NCBI RefSeq assembly: GCF_015694465.1
Contig: NZ_JADQDO010000007.1
Coordinates: 156,241-220,240, forward strand
DNA from: Microvirga alba
GTDB taxonomy: Bacteria; Pseudomonadota; Alphaproteobacteria; Rhizobiales; Beijerinckiaceae
Reading direction: 5' to 3'
Length of the DNA stretch: 64,000 nucleotides
Translations under genes and position numbers: made by a program
Notes under the pieces: model-generated
The model's input: only the letters and a program-made list of their open reading frames with translations
Databases searched by the model: none
Told to the model about the DNA's origin: nothing
Part shown: positions 17,104-26,401 of the stretch, one piece after another
How positions within the stretch are numbered: the first letter of the stretch is position 1
Layout of the letters: every line of letters starts with the position of its first letter

Positions 17104-18423
17104 TTAGTTCTTGCGAACAATCGGCGCCGGGATCGGCTTCGCGGGGTTGTCCCAGCGATACTTGATCGAAGCCGCAATGATGTCGACCCCTGCATCCACC
17201 TTCGCCGCGAGCACTACGCCGCGGGTCGGGAAAGTCGGGTTACCGGGCGAGATGTCGATGTCGGTGTTTCCGACCGTGAAGATATGCGTATAGGCCAGGT
17301 CGAACGAGAGCTGATCGCTCCAGTTGTAGGTCGTGCCCAGCGACAGCCAGATGCGGTCGGAATCGGGAAGACGCGGGGTGCGGGTATGGACGTCGATCGG
17401 CGAGATTTCGTAGGCGAGACCCGCGCGAACCGTCCAAGCCGGATTGATGATGTATTCGCCACCAAGCGAGAAGAACCAGCCATCCTTATAGTCGAGCGGT
17501 ATGTAAGGCGACTGGGCCAGGAGCCCGCCGGTCAGGCCGTCGGTGACGCGCGGGAAGCCCAGACGGCTCCAGTTCGTCCATTCCGCCGTGGCGTGGAGAG
17601 TGAACGCGTCGGTAACGCGCTGGCTCACACCGACAGAAACGGATTCCGGCAGAATGAGGTTGGCTTTAATCGGAATGCCGAAATACTGGAAGCTGCCGCT
17701 GAGATCCTGCTGGACCGCAGAGCGGAAGCCTACACCGATCGCGGTTCCGGCAAACGGCGTGAAGTTCGCGCCGAGCGAGTAGCCGACGCCCCAGCTGTCG
17801 CCTTCCAGACCGGCGCTCGCAGCGAACGGCGACGGCGCGGCCGGGGTCGGTCCGACGGCTGAGAAAAAGCGAACCTTGAAGTACTGCGCGCGGACACCCG
17901 CACCGATCGACATCCAATCGTTGACCTTGTAGCCGATGGTCGGCTCAATCTCGGCCGAAAGCACCGAGGTCGTCCGGGAATAGAGCTGACCGGCCCAAGT
18001 CGTGTTCGGCTTCGTGGTCAGCCCGAACGGCGCGCCGGTATAGAGGCCGACCCAGAGCCGGTCATTGAGCTGGATGCTGGCATAGGATGCGGGAACCACC
18101 CCATCCCTGCCGACATCGCCAGCCCCACCAAGAGCCAGCAAGCTACCCGGAACGGTCAAGGTCGGGGTGACGTCGGAGCGCGGAATGACCCCGCTGGCGT
18201 GCGCCTCGAACTGCCAGCCGGGCTGCATCGTGATGGTGGCCGGGTTCCAGTACATGGACGACACGCCCGCCGAACCGGCTGCGACGCCGCCGAAGGCCAT
18301 GCCGAGGCCTGTGGCGCTCTGCTCACGAAGAGCGAAGGCGCCCGCCTGGGCTCCCCCTTGAGCGGAAATGAGAGCCGCGAAGGAAACCGCGGCCAGGGTC
18401 AACGAACGATTGAAACGGCTCAT
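17104..18423 (-). CDS. FadL/OmpP1 family outer-membrane hydrophobic transporter
   Basis: A 439-residue precursor with a signal peptide (LTLAAVSFAALISAQGGAQA) followed by the FadL-type N-terminal plug GAFALREQSATGLGMAFGG and the conserved SSMYWNPATITMQ. The remainder shows alternating beta-strand segments typical of a 14-strand barrel. Such proteins take up long-chain fatty acids or aromatic hydrocarbons. The chain ends in RKN rather than the usual C-terminal aromatic residue, which is unusual for a barrel assembled by BAM. It stands alone with a terminator behind it. Confidence 0.85.
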   Translation of the reverse strand: MSRFNRSLTLAAVSFAALISAQGGAQAGAFALREQSATGLGMAFGGVAAGSAGVSSMYWNPATITMQPGWQFEAHASGVIPRSDVTPTLTVPGSLLALGGAGDVGRDGVVPASYASIQLNDRLWVGLYTGAPFGLTTKPNTTWAGQLYSRTTSVLSAEIEPTIGYKVNDWMSIGAGVRAQYFKVRFFSAVGPTPAAPSPFAASAGLEGDSWGVGYSLGANFTPFAGTAIGVGFRSAVQQDLSGSFQYFGIPIKANLILPESVSVGVSQRVTDAFTLHATAEWTNWSRLGFPRVTDGLTGGLLAQSPYIPLDYKDGWFFSLGGEYIINPAWTVRAGLAYEISPIDVHTRTPRLPDSDRIWLSLGTTYNWSDQLSFDLAYTHIFTVGNTDIDISPGNPTFPTRGVVLAAKVDAGVDIIAASIKYRWDNPAKPIPAPIVRKN

Positions 18424-18815
18424 GGAGGATCCTGCCCTAATTGGATCAGTTCTGATTCTGCCCGCGGAATCCCGCGTTGAGACTTAATCTGCCCATGCTT
18501 TAATTTGGCCGCAATCGGTTAATGAAAAACGAAGGCTCGCCGTTCGCGATCCGATCCAACAGCACTTATTCTATTTTGTTTTGAATTTTACTATTCGTCT
18601 ACTTCAAAACCAAGAACATCCAAACATGGTTCATATATAAACCAGTATACTTGATCAACCGTAGGAAGTTTTTTCCATCCACCGTTGAGCGATCAAAATT
18701 CCGCAATTTGTGCGCCTTCGTGACAAAACGGCAACATATTTACGTCGAGAAAGTGCGTTGCTCCGCTTCATGAATGTGCCAAATAAGATCAAGTCAGGGA
18801 TGACAGGAGCGCTTG
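18424..18815. other. AT-rich divergent promoter region
   Basis: A 392-bp gap between fadL (leftward) and the hydrolase gene (rightward). The stretch 18540-18670 is strongly AT-rich, with runs such as TATTTTGTTTTGAATTTTAC, and probably holds both promoters. AGGAG (18805-18809) is the ribosome binding site of the rightward gene. No small gene is supported. Confidence 0.5.
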
Positions 18816-19703
18816 ATGAAGCTGGTGCGATTTGGGACGGTCGGGCAGGAAAAGCCCGGAATTGTCGATTCAAGCGGTCAGATCCGCGACGTATCGGGCA
18901 TCGTTCCGGACATTACCGGCGAAACTCTTGCGGCGGGTGCCCTCGCCCGGCTCAGGTCAGTTGATCCGAGAACGTTGCCGCTCGCGCCAGCAGGGGTGCG
19001 CCTCGCCCCCTGCATCGGCAAAGTCGGCAACTTCATCGCGATCGGCTTGAATTATGCCGATCACGCGGCTGAAACCGGCGCGGCAATCCCGGCAGAACCC
19101 ATCGTCTTCAACAAGGCCCCCTCCTGCATCGTCGGCGCCAATGACGATGTGATCATCCCGCGCGGATCGCAGAAGACCGATTGGGAGGTCGAACTTGCCA
19201 TCGTCATCGGCGAGCGCGCGTCCTATGTGGGCGCGAACGAAGCCATGGAATTCGTGGCGGGTTATTGCGTGTGCAACGACGTATCCGAGCGCGAATATCA
19301 GATCGAACGCGGCGGCACCTGGACCAAGGGAAAAGGCTGTCCGACCTTCGGCCCCCTCGGCCCCTGGCTTGTCACGACGGACGAAATCCCCGATCCGCAC
19401 AACCTGTCCATGTGGCTCGACGTAAATGGCGAGCGTATGCAGACGGGCTCGACCCGGACAATGATCTTCAACGTCGCGCAGATCGTGTCCTACGTCTCGC
19501 ACTTCATGATTCTCGAGCCCGGAGACGTCATCACGACAGGAACCCCGCCCGGGGTCGGCATGGGAATGAAGCCGCAACGTTTTCTCAAGCCGGGAGACGT
19601 GATGAGCCTCGGGATCGAAGGCCTCGGCGAGCAGCGCCAGCGGCTAGTGGCGTTCGAGGGAAGCACCCTCGACACCAGCCACCACAAGCGGGCTCACTCC
19701 TGA
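18816..19703 (+). CDS. fumarylacetoacetate hydrolase family protein
   Basis: A 295-residue FAH-fold protein. The metal-binding blocks are IAIGLNYADHAAETG and DWEVELAIVIG, and the C-terminal block is GDVITTGTPPGVGMG. Members hydrolyse C-C bonds in 2,4-diketo acids or dehydrate sugar-derived keto acids (for example 2,4-diketo-3-deoxy-fuconate or ureidoglycolate-type substrates). The substrate here is not predictable. ATG 18816 follows AGGAG by 6 nt. It converges on argC with a hairpin in between. Confidence 0.85.
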   Translation: MKLVRFGTVGQEKPGIVDSSGQIRDVSGIVPDITGETLAAGALARLRSVDPRTLPLAPAGVRLAPCIGKVGNFIAIGLNYADHAAETGAAIPAEPIVFNKAPSCIVGANDDVIIPRGSQKTDWEVELAIVIGERASYVGANEAMEFVAGYCVCNDVSEREYQIERGGTWTKGKGCPTFGPLGPWLVTTDEIPDPHNLSMWLDVNGERMQTGSTRTMIFNVAQIVSYVSHFMILEPGDVITTGTPPGVGMGMKPQRFLKPGDVMSLGIEGLGEQRQRLVAFEGSTLDTSHHKRAHS

Positions 19704-19722
19704 TTGAAGTGACCACTTGTCT

Positions 19723-19750
19723 GTCGGCGAAGGAATGACTCTTCGCCGAC
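19723..19750. terminator. hairpin between convergent genes
   Basis: A perfect 10-bp inverted repeat (GTCGGCGAAG at 19723-19732, CTTCGCCGAC at 19741-19750, 8-nt loop) separates the hydrolase gene from the convergent argC. No T-run follows, so it may be a Rho-assisted or RNA-stabilising end. Confidence 0.55.
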
Positions 19751-19764
19751 GAATGCCTTGGGCC

Positions 19765-20730
19765 TCAGGCCAAACCCAGCATCAACTGGATATTCTGGAC
19801 AGCGGCTCCGGATGCGCCCTTGCCGAGATTGTCGAGGCGGGCGACGAGAACGGCATGTCCGTATGCGTCATGCCGGAAGACGCACAATTCCATCCGGTCC
19901 GTGTCGTTCAGAGCCTCGGGCTCGATGCGCTCGACGCGCTTGTCGCCAACCGTCGGAAGCACGCTGACGAGGCCACCACGATTGTAGTAGGCCTTGAGCA
20001 CGGCTTCGAGATCCTCGGCCTTGGGCTTGCCCGGCAGCATGTCGAGGTGAAGCGGCACGCTCACGAGCATGCCCTGCCGGAAATTGCCGACGGACGGAAT
20101 GAAGATCGGCCGCCGGCTCAGGCCCGTGTAGCGCTGGAGTTCCGGCACATGCTTGTGCTCGAACCCGAGGCCATAGAGCTCGAACGCCGGAGCCGTTCCT
20201 GCCTCATAGGATTCGATCATCGAGCGGCCGCCGCCGCTGTAACCGCTGACCGCGTTCACGCTGATCGGATAATCAGCCGGAATGATGCCCGCATCGACAA
20301 GCGGACGAATAAGCGCGATGGCGCCGGTCGGATAGCAGCCGGGATTGGCGACCCGATCAGCGTTGGCGATGGCGTCGCGCTGCGTCGGTGCTAGTTCGGC
20401 GAAACCATAGACCCAGCCGGGACTGACCCGGTGCGCCGTGCTGGCGTCGAGAATGCGCGGGCGCTTGCCATTCAAACCCTCGACGAGGCTCACGGTCTCG
20501 CGCGCGGCATCGTCATGCAGGCACAGCACCACAAGATCGACCTCGGCCAGAATGTCCCGCTTCGCGGCGGGATCCTTGCGCAGTTCGGGGGCGATGCTGC
20601 GGATAGCAATGCCCGGAACGTCCAGCAAACGTTCGCGGATGCCAAGGCCGGTGGTGCCCGCTTCGCCGTCGATGAAGACCGTCTTCGCCTGTTGGCCAAG
20701 CCCTGCTGCGTTTGTGGTCATGGTCGTCAT
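19765..20730 (-). CDS. argC: N-acetyl-gamma-glutamyl-phosphate reductase, type 2
   Basis: About 321 residues from ATG 20730, which follows GGAG at good spacing. The N-terminal [20 protein letters not shown] is the nucleotide-binding start of type 2 (short) ArgC. The catalytic Cys is in [18 protein letters not shown], and [14 protein letters not shown] follows. It reduces N-acetylglutamyl phosphate to the semialdehyde in arginine synthesis. It lies downstream of rplM-rpsI in the same direction, but two hairpin terminators separate them. Confidence 0.92.
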   Translation of the reverse strand: MTTMTTNAAGLGQQAKTVFIDGEAGTTGLGIRERLLDVPGIAIRSIAPELRKDPAAKRDILAEVDLVVLCLHDDAARETVSLVEGLNGKRPRILDASTAHRVSPGWVYGFAELAPTQRDAIANADRVANPGCYPTGAIALIRPLVDAGIIPADYPISVNAVSGYSGGGRSMIESYEAGTAPAFELYGLGFEHKHVPELQRYTGLSRRPIFIPSVGNFRQGMLVSVPLHLDMLPGKPKAEDLEAVLKAYYNRGGLVSVLPTVGDKRVERIEPEALNDTDRMELCVFRHDAYGHAVLVARLDNLGKGASGAAVQNIQLMLGLA

Positions 20731-20792
20731 AGCCGCTCCGATCTGCCTGTCAGGCCGCTGATATAAGGAATATGGCTTCAGAGAAAACAAAA

Positions 20793-20815
20793 AAGCCGCG
20801 CGGTGAGCGCGGCTT
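20793..20815 (-). terminator. terminator hairpin upstream of argC
   Basis: Stem AAGCCGCG/CGCGGCTT, 7-nt loop, followed on the minus strand by TTTTGTTTTC. It is 63 bp upstream of the argC start and 147 bp after another terminator, with no gene between, so it might act as an argC leader attenuator or as a backup for rpsI. Confidence 0.7.
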
Positions 20816-20961
20816 GCGATCAAACTGGGACAGCCGTCATCGCGCTCGCGCAGCGGGAGCGTTCGACAAGCGTCGGCGGATGATCAGCGTGTTATTCATG
20901 GCCGTTTCCATGCTCCCGAAGTTCTTTGCTGTCAACAATCCCGTCGAGCGCGGACAAACAA

Positions 20962-20987
20962 AAAGGGCGGCCCGTGGACCGCCCTTT
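20962..20987 (-). terminator. rho-independent terminator of rplM-rpsI
   Basis: AAAGGGCGG/CCGCCCTTT stem followed on the minus strand by TTGTTTG, 21 bp after the rpsI stop. Confidence 0.85.
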
Positions 20988-21007
20988 CGCAAAGATAAAT
21001 TCGACGC

Positions 21008-21484
21008 TTAGCGCTTCGAGAACTGGAAGCTGCGGCGGGCTTTCTTCTTGCCGTACTTCTTACGCTCGACGACACGCGAGTCGCGGGTCAGGAAGCCTTC
21101 CTTCTTGAGCGGACCACGAAGTTCCGGCTCATAGTGGGTCAGCGCCTTGGCGAGGCCGTGACGAACCGCGCCGGCCTGACCGGAGAGGCCGCCGCCGGCG
21201 ACGTTCACGACGATGTCGTACTGGCCATCGCGGCTCACGAGCTGCAGCGGCTGCGCGAGGATCATGCGGAGCACGGGGCGCGCGAAATACACCTCGACCG
21301 GACGGTCGTTGATGACGATCTTGCCCGAGCCGGGCTTGATCCACACGCGAGCGACGGCGTCCTTACGCTTGCCGGTCGCGTAGGCGCGGCCCTGGGCGTC
21401 GAGCTTCTGGACGTGCTTCGGAGCTTCCGGAGCGGCGGCCTGGGCGTTCTGGCCCAGATCGGCGAGAGACTGGAGGGTCGCCAT
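21008..21484 (-). CDS. rpsI: 30S ribosomal protein S9
   Basis: A 158-residue S9 with an Ala/Pro-rich N-terminal extension typical of alphaproteobacteria. The core starts at [20 protein letters not shown] and ends [12 protein letters not shown], the conserved tail that reaches the ribosomal P site. It is two bases downstream of rplM, the usual L13-S9 operon. Confidence 0.98.
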   Translation of the reverse strand: MATLQSLADLGQNAQAAAPEAPKHVQKLDAQGRAYATGKRKDAVARVWIKPGSGKIVINDRPVEVYFARPVLRMILAQPLQLVSRDGQYDIVVNVAGGGLSGQAGAVRHGLAKALTHYEPELRGPLKKEGFLTRDSRVVERKKYGKKKARRSFQFSKR

Positions 21485-21486
21485 GA

Positions 21487-21948
21487 TTAGACTCTCACAT
21501 TCTTGCTGTTGAGGGCAGCAACGTCGAGCGCTTCCGGCTGCTGAGCGGTATGCGGATGCTCAGCGCCGCCGTAGACGCGCAGGTTGCCCATGATCTGGCG
21601 GAAAAGCGGGCCGCGGGGGAGCATGCGCTCCACAGCCTTCTCGACCACGCGCTCAGGGAAGCGACCGTCGAGAATGAACTTCGCGGTGCGTTCCTTGATG
21701 CCGCCCGGATAACCGGTGTGGTGATAGTACACCTTCTGCTCGCGCTTGCGGCCGGTGAACACCACCTGTTGGGCGTTGATGACGATAACGTTATCGCCGC
21801 AGTCGACGTGGGGCGTGTAGTTCGCCTTGTGCTTGCCACGCAGGCGCATGGCAACGATCGTAGCGAGACGGCCAACAACGAGGCCCTTCGCATCGATCAA
21901 CACCCACTTCTTCTCGACCTCGGCGGGCTTCAGCGAAGTAGTCTTCAT
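21487..21948 (-). CDS. rplM: 50S ribosomal protein L13
   Basis: A 153-residue L13. Conserved blocks [34 protein letters not shown] and [19 protein letters not shown] are present. First gene of the rplM-rpsI operon; its promoter should lie in the 280-bp gap shared with the divergent GST gene. Confidence 0.98.
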   Translation of the reverse strand: MKTTSLKPAEVEKKWVLIDAKGLVVGRLATIVAMRLRGKHKANYTPHVDCGDNVIVINAQQVVFTGRKREQKVYYHHTGYPGGIKERTAKFILDGRFPERVVEKAVERMLPRGPLFRQIMGNLRVYGGAEHPHTAQQPEALDVAALNSKNVRV

Positions 21949-22110
21949 CGCGCTGTTTCCCGTTGGAGCCTTTAAGGCTCAGGTTCTGAAAACGATAACC
22001 GCCGCGAATTGCGGCGGCGAGTGAGGGGTGAGTAGAGGGTTTAAGGACGCAAGTCAACGACAATCGCCATGCAAAGCAACCTCCAAAACCCTTACAAATC
22101 AACGCCTTTT

Positions 22111-22155
22111 GCGGTAACGGTATCTAAATACCGCATATACGGTAGCTAATTACCG
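22111..22155. promoter_or_regulatory. array of CGGTA/TACCG inverted repeats, putative operator
   Basis: In the rplM-GST gap the pentamer CGGTA occurs at 22112-22116, 22118-22122 and 22140-22144, and its complement TACCG at 22129-22133 and 22151-22155. They form overlapping palindromes such as CGGTATctaaATACCG. The spacing suggests a multi-site transcription factor operator, probably for the rightward GST gene starting at 22230. Confidence 0.55.
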
Positions 22156-22229
22156 CATCCTCGGTTGAGATTGTAAGCTTAGGCACCCCTCACTACAATC
22201 CTCGAGGCCCTACGAGAGGAAGCACCCTC

Positions 22230-22859
22230 ATGACCGACGAACTCGTCTTCTATACTAATCCCATGTCGCGCGGGCGCATCGTGCGCTGGATGCTCGAGGA
22301 AGTCGGTCAGCCGTATCGGACCGAGCTTTTGGAGTATGGCACGACGATGAAGGCCCCAGCCTATCTCACGATCAACCCCATGGGAAAGGTGCCGGCGATC
22401 CGGCATGGCGACACGGTGGTCACGGAAGCGGGGGCGATCTGCGCCTATCTCGCGGATGCCTTCCCCGATGCCGGCCTGGCTCCCCCGCCGGGCGATTCTC
22501 GGCGTGGTCCTTATTACCGCTGGATGTTCTTCGCGGCCGGACCGGTCGAGGCTTCCTTGAGCAACAAAGCGCTGGGCTTCGAGGTCCCCAAGGAGCGGCG
22601 AGGCACGATAGGCTACGGCAGCGTCGAGGACGTGGTGAATGCCCTGGAATATGCAGTCACTCAGTCCGACTATATCGCCGGCGATCGGTTCACTGCGGCC
22701 GATGTCTATGCCGGTTCCCAGATCGGGTGGGGCATGATGTTTGGAACACTGGAGAAACGGCCAGCCTTTGAGCGCTATTGGCAGCGGATCAGCACCCGCC
22801 CCGCGGCTGTGCGGGCGCGGGCAATCGACGACGCGTTGGTGCCTCCAAAGGGCGCATAG
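22230..22859 (+). CDS. glutathione S-transferase family protein
   Basis: A 209-residue GST. The N-terminal thioredoxin-fold half reads LVFYTNPMSRGRIVRWMLEE through NPMGKVPAIRHGDTVVTEAGAI, with Ser9 of the NPMSR motif likely activating glutathione and the VPAI cis-Pro turn present. The all-helical C-terminal half follows (FTAADVYAGSQIGW). GAGAGGA (22213-22219) is the ribosome binding site. The substrate is unknown; the palindromic array upstream suggests inducible expression. Confidence 0.88.
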   Translation: MTDELVFYTNPMSRGRIVRWMLEEVGQPYRTELLEYGTTMKAPAYLTINPMGKVPAIRHGDTVVTEAGAICAYLADAFPDAGLAPPPGDSRRGPYYRWMFFAAGPVEASLSNKALGFEVPKERRGTIGYGSVEDVVNALEYAVTQSDYIAGDRFTAADVYAGSQIGWGMMFGTLEKRPAFERYWQRISTRPAAVRARAIDDALVPPKGA

Positions 22860-22908
22860 CGTTCTCTTGCGCGGTTGCCCGGGAAACCCTCTCCACTGCG
22901 CTCGGCTC

Positions 22909-23346
22909 TCACCGCCGGTCAGGAATCGAATACGTTCCCGTGGCATGGCAGACGATGTCCTCGCTGCCCTCGGAATAGATGGACACCTCGCCCACCGCCA
23001 AGCGCTTGCCAAGCTTCAGCAGGCGGCAATCGGCGATGAGCGCTTGCTGCTCCGGCTTTCTTAGGAAGTTGAAGTTGAGATTGGTGGTGACGGCGAGCGG
23101 CACCGGGCCGATATGAGCCAGGATTGCGGCGTAGAGCGCGACGTCGGCAAGACCCATCATGGCTGGCCCGGAAATCGTGCCGCCGGGCCGCAAATGCTTT
23201 TCATGATAATCCATCCGCATGCGAGCGGAGAACGGGCCGATCTCTTCCAGCTCGTAGGTCCGCCCCCCAACATGGATCTGCGGAAATTCCCGGTCGAGAA
23301 ACTCCCTCAACGCGTCGAGGGTCATGATCGGTTGGTGCGATGTCAT
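22909..23346 (-). CDS. PaaI-type hotdog-fold thioesterase
   Basis: From ATG 23346 the protein has 145 residues. The hotdog core reads GGTISGPAMMGLADVALYAA, with the acyl-CoA thioesterase helix pattern, followed by VTTNLNFNFLRKPEQQALIA and GKRLAVGEVSIYSEG. It would hydrolyse an acyl- or aryl-CoA. The open frame continues upstream to 23571 but that part overlaps the divergent CoA-binding gene and is not protein-like. Confidence 0.8.
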   Translation of the reverse strand: MTSHQPIMTLDALREFLDREFPQIHVGGRTYELEEIGPFSARMRMDYHEKHLRPGGTISGPAMMGLADVALYAAILAHIGPVPLAVTTNLNFNFLRKPEQQALIADCRLLKLGKRLAVGEVSIYSEGSEDIVCHATGTYSIPDRR

Positions 23347-23397
23347 CGGCGCATGATGCTCATTGAACTGCCCTGCCCTATCCCATACGTTTCCCGC

Positions 23398-23925
23398 ATG
23401 AACCACGACAATTACCCGAACGATTATATCCGCGGCATCCTGCAAAGCGTGAAGACCATTGCGCTCGTCGGAGCTTCGCAGAATCCGGCGCGCCCGAGCT
23501 GGATCGTCATGAAATACTTGCTCGAGCGTGGGTACGACGTGATTCCCATCAATCCCGGCATCGCCGGCCATGAGCTTCTGGGCAAAAAGGTCTACGGCAG
23601 TCTCGCCGAAGTGCCCGGTCCGATCGACATGGTCGAGATTTTCCGCAACTCGGAGGCCGCCGGACCCATTACGGACGAGGCATTGGCCTTGCAGCCCCTG
23701 CCGAAAGTGATCTGGATGCAGCTCTCCGTCCGCAACGACGAGGCGGCCGCGCGGGCGGAAGCCAAAGGGATTCAGGTGGTCATGGATCGCTGCCCGAAGA
23801 TCGAGTTCGGGCGGCTGTCAGGCGAAATTTCCTGGCAGGGCGTCAATTCACGGATGCTTAGCGCCAAGAAGCCGGTCCTTTCCGGCAAGGGTTTCCAGAA
23901 ACTCAGCCTCAATCGGCCCAGATAG
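23398..23925 (+). CDS. CoA-binding domain protein (YccU-like)
   Basis: A 175-residue Rossmann-type protein. TIALVGASQNPARPSWIVMKYL is the CoA-binding glycine motif, followed by GYDVIPINPGIAGHELLGKKV and VIWMQLSVRNDEAAARAEAKG. The family resembles the CoA-binding domain of succinyl-CoA synthetase but acts alone; its role is not known. It is divergent from the thioesterase gene (51 bp between the starts) and precedes metY. Confidence 0.82.
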   Translation: MNHDNYPNDYIRGILQSVKTIALVGASQNPARPSWIVMKYLLERGYDVIPINPGIAGHELLGKKVYGSLAEVPGPIDMVEIFRNSEAAGPITDEALALQPLPKVIWMQLSVRNDEAAARAEAKGIQVVMDRCPKIEFGRLSGEISWQGVNSRMLSAKKPVLSGKGFQKLSLNRPR

Positions 23926-23962
23926 ATCTCCCGACGGCAACTCCCTTGACGGCCGAACGTTT

Positions 23963-23980
23963 CGTTCTTTAAATAGAACG
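23963..23980. promoter_or_regulatory. inverted repeat upstream of metY
   Basis: CGTTCT-TTAAAT-AGAACG is a perfect 6-bp inverted repeat with an AT-rich centre, 34 bp before the metY start. It may be an operator or overlap the promoter. A SAM riboswitch was looked for here and not recognised. Confidence 0.4.
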
Positions 23981-24013
23981 ATCCATAACAATCTCGAGGA
24001 AGAGGCGCCTGCA

Positions 24014-25297
24014 ATGACTGATCGTTTGCCGGGGTTCAACACGCTCGCCATTCATGCAGGAGCGGCGCCCGACGCCGCAACCGGCGCACGGGCGACGCCG
24101 ATTTATCAGACCACGTCCTTCGTCTTCGACGATGTCGACCATGCGGCCTCGCTGTTCGGCCTTCAGGCTTTTGGCAACATCTATTCGCGCATCGGCAATC
24201 CGACCTGCGCCGTGCTGGAAGAGCGCATCGCGGCCCTTGAGGGCGGAACCGCCGCTCTCGCGGTCGCCTCGGGCCATGCCGCCGAATTCCTCGTGTTCCA
24301 TACCCTTCTCCAGCCGGGCGACGAGTTCGTGGCGGCCAAGCAGCTCTATGGCGGCTCGATCAATCAGTTCAACCATTCCTACAAGAACTTCGGTTGGAAC
24401 GTGGCCTGGGCCAACGCCGACGATCCCGCGAGCTTCGAGGCCGCCATCACGCCGAAGACCAAAGCAATCTTCGTCGAGTCGATCGCCAATCCGGGCGGCG
24501 TGATCGTCGACCTTCAGGCCATCGCGGCCATCGCCAAGAAGCACCGGATCCCGTTCATCGTCGACAACACGATGGCGACGCCGTACCTGATCAAGCCGTT
24601 CGAGCACGGCGCGGACATCATCGTGCATTCCGCCACCAAGTTCCTCGGCGGGCACGGCAACTCCATCGGCGGCCTGATCGTCGATGGCGGCTCGTTCAAC
24701 TTCGCGGGCGACGACCGCTATCCGATGCTCTCCAAGCCGCGCCCCGAATATGGCGGCATGGTTCTGGGCGAGACCTTCGGCAATTTCGGCTTCGCCATCG
24801 CCTGCCGCGTCCTCGGCCTGCGCGATCTCGGACCGGCGCTTTCGCCTTTCAACGCCTTCCTGATCATCAACGGCATCGAGACCCTGCCGCTACGCATGCA
24901 GCGTCATTCGGACAATGCTCTCGCGGTGGCGGAGCATCTGGCTCAGCACAGCAAAATCTCCTGGGTCAGCTATCCGGGCCTGCGTTCCGACCGCTATCAC
25001 AACCTCGCCCAGCAATATTGCCCCAAGGGCGCGGGCGCGGTGTTCACCTTCGGCCTCAAGGGCGGCTATGAGGCGGGCGTGAAGCTGGTGTCGAATCTGA
25101 AGCTGTTCTCGCACCTCGCCAATATCGGCGACACTCGTTCGCTGGTCATCCACCCCGCCTCCACCACGCATCGTCAGCTTACCGACGAGCAGAAGACGCA
25201 AGCCGGCGCGGGTCCCGAGGTGGTGCGCTTGTCCATCGGCATCGAGGACAAGGAAGACCTGATCGACGACCTCAACCAGGCTCTTGACGCTGCCTAA
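24014..25297 (+). CDS. metY: O-acetylhomoserine sulfhydrylase (aminocarboxypropyltransferase)
   Basis: A 427-residue Cys/Met-metabolism PLP enzyme. Key blocks are [63 protein letters not shown] and [16 protein letters not shown], where the lysine binds PLP. The length and the long C-terminal part ([20 protein letters not shown]) fit O-acetylhomoserine sulfhydrylase rather than cystathionine gamma-synthase. It makes homocysteine from O-acetylhomoserine and sulfide. It is monocistronic, ending at a terminator. Confidence 0.92.
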   Translation: MTDRLPGFNTLAIHAGAAPDAATGARATPIYQTTSFVFDDVDHAASLFGLQAFGNIYSRIGNPTCAVLEERIAALEGGTAALAVASGHAAEFLVFHTLLQPGDEFVAAKQLYGGSINQFNHSYKNFGWNVAWANADDPASFEAAITPKTKAIFVESIANPGGVIVDLQAIAAIAKKHRIPFIVDNTMATPYLIKPFEHGADIIVHSATKFLGGHGNSIGGLIVDGGSFNFAGDDRYPMLSKPRPEYGGMVLGETFGNFGFAIACRVLGLRDLGPALSPFNAFLIINGIETLPLRMQRHSDNALAVAEHLAQHSKISWVSYPGLRSDRYHNLAQQYCPKGAGAVFTFGLKGGYEAGVKLVSNLKLFSHLANIGDTRSLVIHPASTTHRQLTDEQKTQAGAGPEVVRLSIGIEDKEDLIDDLNQALDAA

Positions 25298-25326
25298 AGG
25301 TCTCAGATTCAGCGACGCAAAAATTG

Positions 25327-25349
25327 AGGGCCCGGTCATGCCGGGCCCT
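25327..25349. terminator. bidirectional terminator between metY and ParA-like gene
   Basis: Stem AGGGCCCGG/CCGGGCCCT with a 5-nt loop between two convergent genes; short T/A runs are at both sides. Confidence 0.7.
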
Positions 25350-25377
25350 TAAACATTCCGCTTCGGTAAAAATGGGC

Positions 25378-26055
25378 TCAGGCCGCCGCGCGCCCCGAAC
25401 CTGCTTTTTTATAGGCGGTATGAATGGCGCTCAGCGAACGGTCGAGCGCGTTCCAGAGACGCTGGATCTCTTCCGCCGCATGCGAATCCGGCTCGAATTC
25501 CTTCGCGCCCTCTCCGGCGGCGAGGGCGAGCGAGAAATCGGCGCGATGCGTGATCTGCCCGGACCAGACCGGAACCTTGAGCGCGTTCAGCGCGCCGCGC
25601 GCATCGGATACGATCGGGACTTCGACGTCGTGGCGCTTGGCGGGAGCGCCATTGATGACGGCGGCGTAGGGCTTGCGCAGCTCGCGCGCCACCTGGACCG
25701 TGTCCTGAAGCGCCGCAATGTCGAACAGGCCGGGCCGGGTCGGAATGATGACCAGCGTCGCGTGCTTGATGGCCTCGACGACGGCGGGCGACTTGTTCGG
25801 CGGAGTGTCGATCAGCACCCACTGATAGCCGTCGCGCTTGGCTTCCTTGAGGGTCTCGTCCAGAGAGCGCGCGCCGCGCTTGAGGCTCAGGTCGCTTTGT
25901 CCGCGCAGTTCATGCCAAAGCGACAACGAGCCCTGCGGGTCGGCATCGATCAGGAGCGTGGGCCGAGAAGGGTTGGCGATATAGCTCGCGAGATGAGCCG
26001 CGAGCGTGCTCTTGCCAGAGCCACCTTTTCGCGAAGCAAAGACCAGCACATTCAT
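25378..26055 (-). CDS. ParA/MinD-family ATPase
   Basis: A 225-residue deviant Walker ATPase. The P-loop is ASRKGGSGKSTLAAHLASYI with the signature lysine, Walker A' is LLIDADPQGSLSLWHEL and Walker B is WVLIDTPPNKSP. There is no ParB-like partner or parS-like site adjacent, so this is an orphan of the ParA/VirC1/PpfA-like type that may position a cellular cargo rather than a chromosome. It ends in a Lys/Ala-rich tail. Confidence 0.8.
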   Translation of the reverse strand: MNVLVFASRKGGSGKSTLAAHLASYIANPSRPTLLIDADPQGSLSLWHELRGQSDLSLKRGARSLDETLKEAKRDGYQWVLIDTPPNKSPAVVEAIKHATLVIIPTRPGLFDIAALQDTVQVARELRKPYAAVINGAPAKRHDVEVPIVSDARGALNALKVPVWSGQITHRADFSLALAAGEGAKEFEPDSHAAEEIQRLWNALDRSLSAIHTAYKKAGSGRAAA

Positions 26056-26401
26056 GCCCGACTCCCAATAACTCTTTTCCTACGACCTTGCGCAGTCGAG
26101 TGACACGTACATTAACATTGCTTCTATGTAGCAGAGCAACCCTTCAGTTCCGGTGTCGGCCGCCAAACGCTGTGCATATCCCCAGCCAAACCCAGCATTC
26201 ACGGTCGCCACTGTAAAGGCTCCGCATCTCACAGTCTGCCGCGCTTCGCGCCGCAGGGCATCCGCTCGCCCCGCTCCCCAACAACACGTGCTGCGACGAC
26301 AGAGTCGGATAGGCCTCCGCAAAGCAGGACTTCCGTAACCGGCGAGCTTCCGCTTACATAAGATCGCATTGTCATCCCTCACCACGTCTCCTGGATTTCA
26401 C
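26056..26401. other. intergenic region, no gene supported
   Basis: A 346-bp gap between divergent genes. A leftward frame of 101 codons (26080-26385) is Arg/Cys rich, has no ribosome binding site and is not convincing. The AT-richer part at 26100-26135 may hold the ParA-like gene promoter. Confidence 0.45.

Noticed and set aside
23930..24013. SAM riboswitch upstream of metY
   Set aside because: I could not find the conserved SAM-II or SAM-I helices and loops; only a short inverted repeat is present.
26080..26385. Leftward 101-codon frame upstream of the LysE gene
   Set aside because: Biased Arg/Cys composition, no start signal, covers the likely promoter region.
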